DNA from: Flavobacteriales bacterium
GTDB taxonomy: Bacteria > Bacteroidota > Bacteroidia > Flavobacteriales_G > Salibacteraceae
Length of the DNA stretch: 6,008 nt
Direction of reading: 5' to 3'
Assembly: GCA_003499525.1 (NCBI GenBank)
Contig: DNTB01000092.1
Location: 1 to 6,008 of the forward strand
Positions 5,961 to 6,008 of this stretch are shown piece by piece (positions within the stretch are counted from its first letter, which is position 1; each line of letters opens with the position of its first letter). Made by a program: the position numbers and the translations under genes. The notes beneath the pieces were generated by a model. The model worked only from the letters and a program-made list of their open reading frames with translations, was not told where the DNA came from and did not search any database.

Positions 5961-6008
5961 TCAGTTGCCCTTAAGCGTTGGCAAAAAATAGCTCTTTTGG
6001 TTTTTCAG

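Overview
The window looks like chromosomal DNA from a member of the Bacteroidota, most likely a Cytophagia/Flavobacteriia-type bacterium. The evidence is a moderately AT-rich base composition, a receptor of the Bacteroidota outer-membrane beta-barrel type with an N-terminal carboxypeptidase-regulatory-like domain, a PepSY-like lipoprotein, an almost complete lack of Shine-Dalgarno sequences, and promoter-like -7 boxes close to TAnnTTTG. All recognised protein genes lie on the minus strand, so they read from right to left.

Layout in transcription order. At 5919-5245 is an OmpR-family response regulator. It overlaps the histidine kinase gene at 5257-3959, so the two form one translationally coupled two-component operon. 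A 140-base gap (3958-3819) carries a promoter region. At 3818-2676 is a 380-residue lipoprotein that joins a PepSY-like N-terminal half to a second beta-rich domain of a different family. Its last codons overlap the start of a TonB-dependent-type outer-membrane receptor (2698-264). The receptor is broken by a one-base frameshift near 2454-2461, leaving an 88-residue signal-peptide piece and a 725-residue plug-plus-barrel piece. Past the receptor, 1-263 holds no convincing gene. It contains a striking palindrome of about 108 bases (32-139) with nested arms, and a small perfect hairpin at the window edge.

The best new observation is regulatory. The response-regulator operon and the lipoprotein gene share a 23-base upstream element (5938-5960 and 3862-3884) that differs at only two positions. 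Each copy is two TTCYAAAT units 11 bases apart, read on the coding strand, and each sits at exactly the same distance from a -7-like box. This is the layout expected for an OmpR-type regulator that activates its own operon and the adjacent lipoprotein/receptor operon. The cluster therefore reads as one self-contained envelope signalling module: sensor, regulator, PepSY-like lipoprotein and outer-membrane receptor. The signal and the receptor substrate cannot be read from the sequence.
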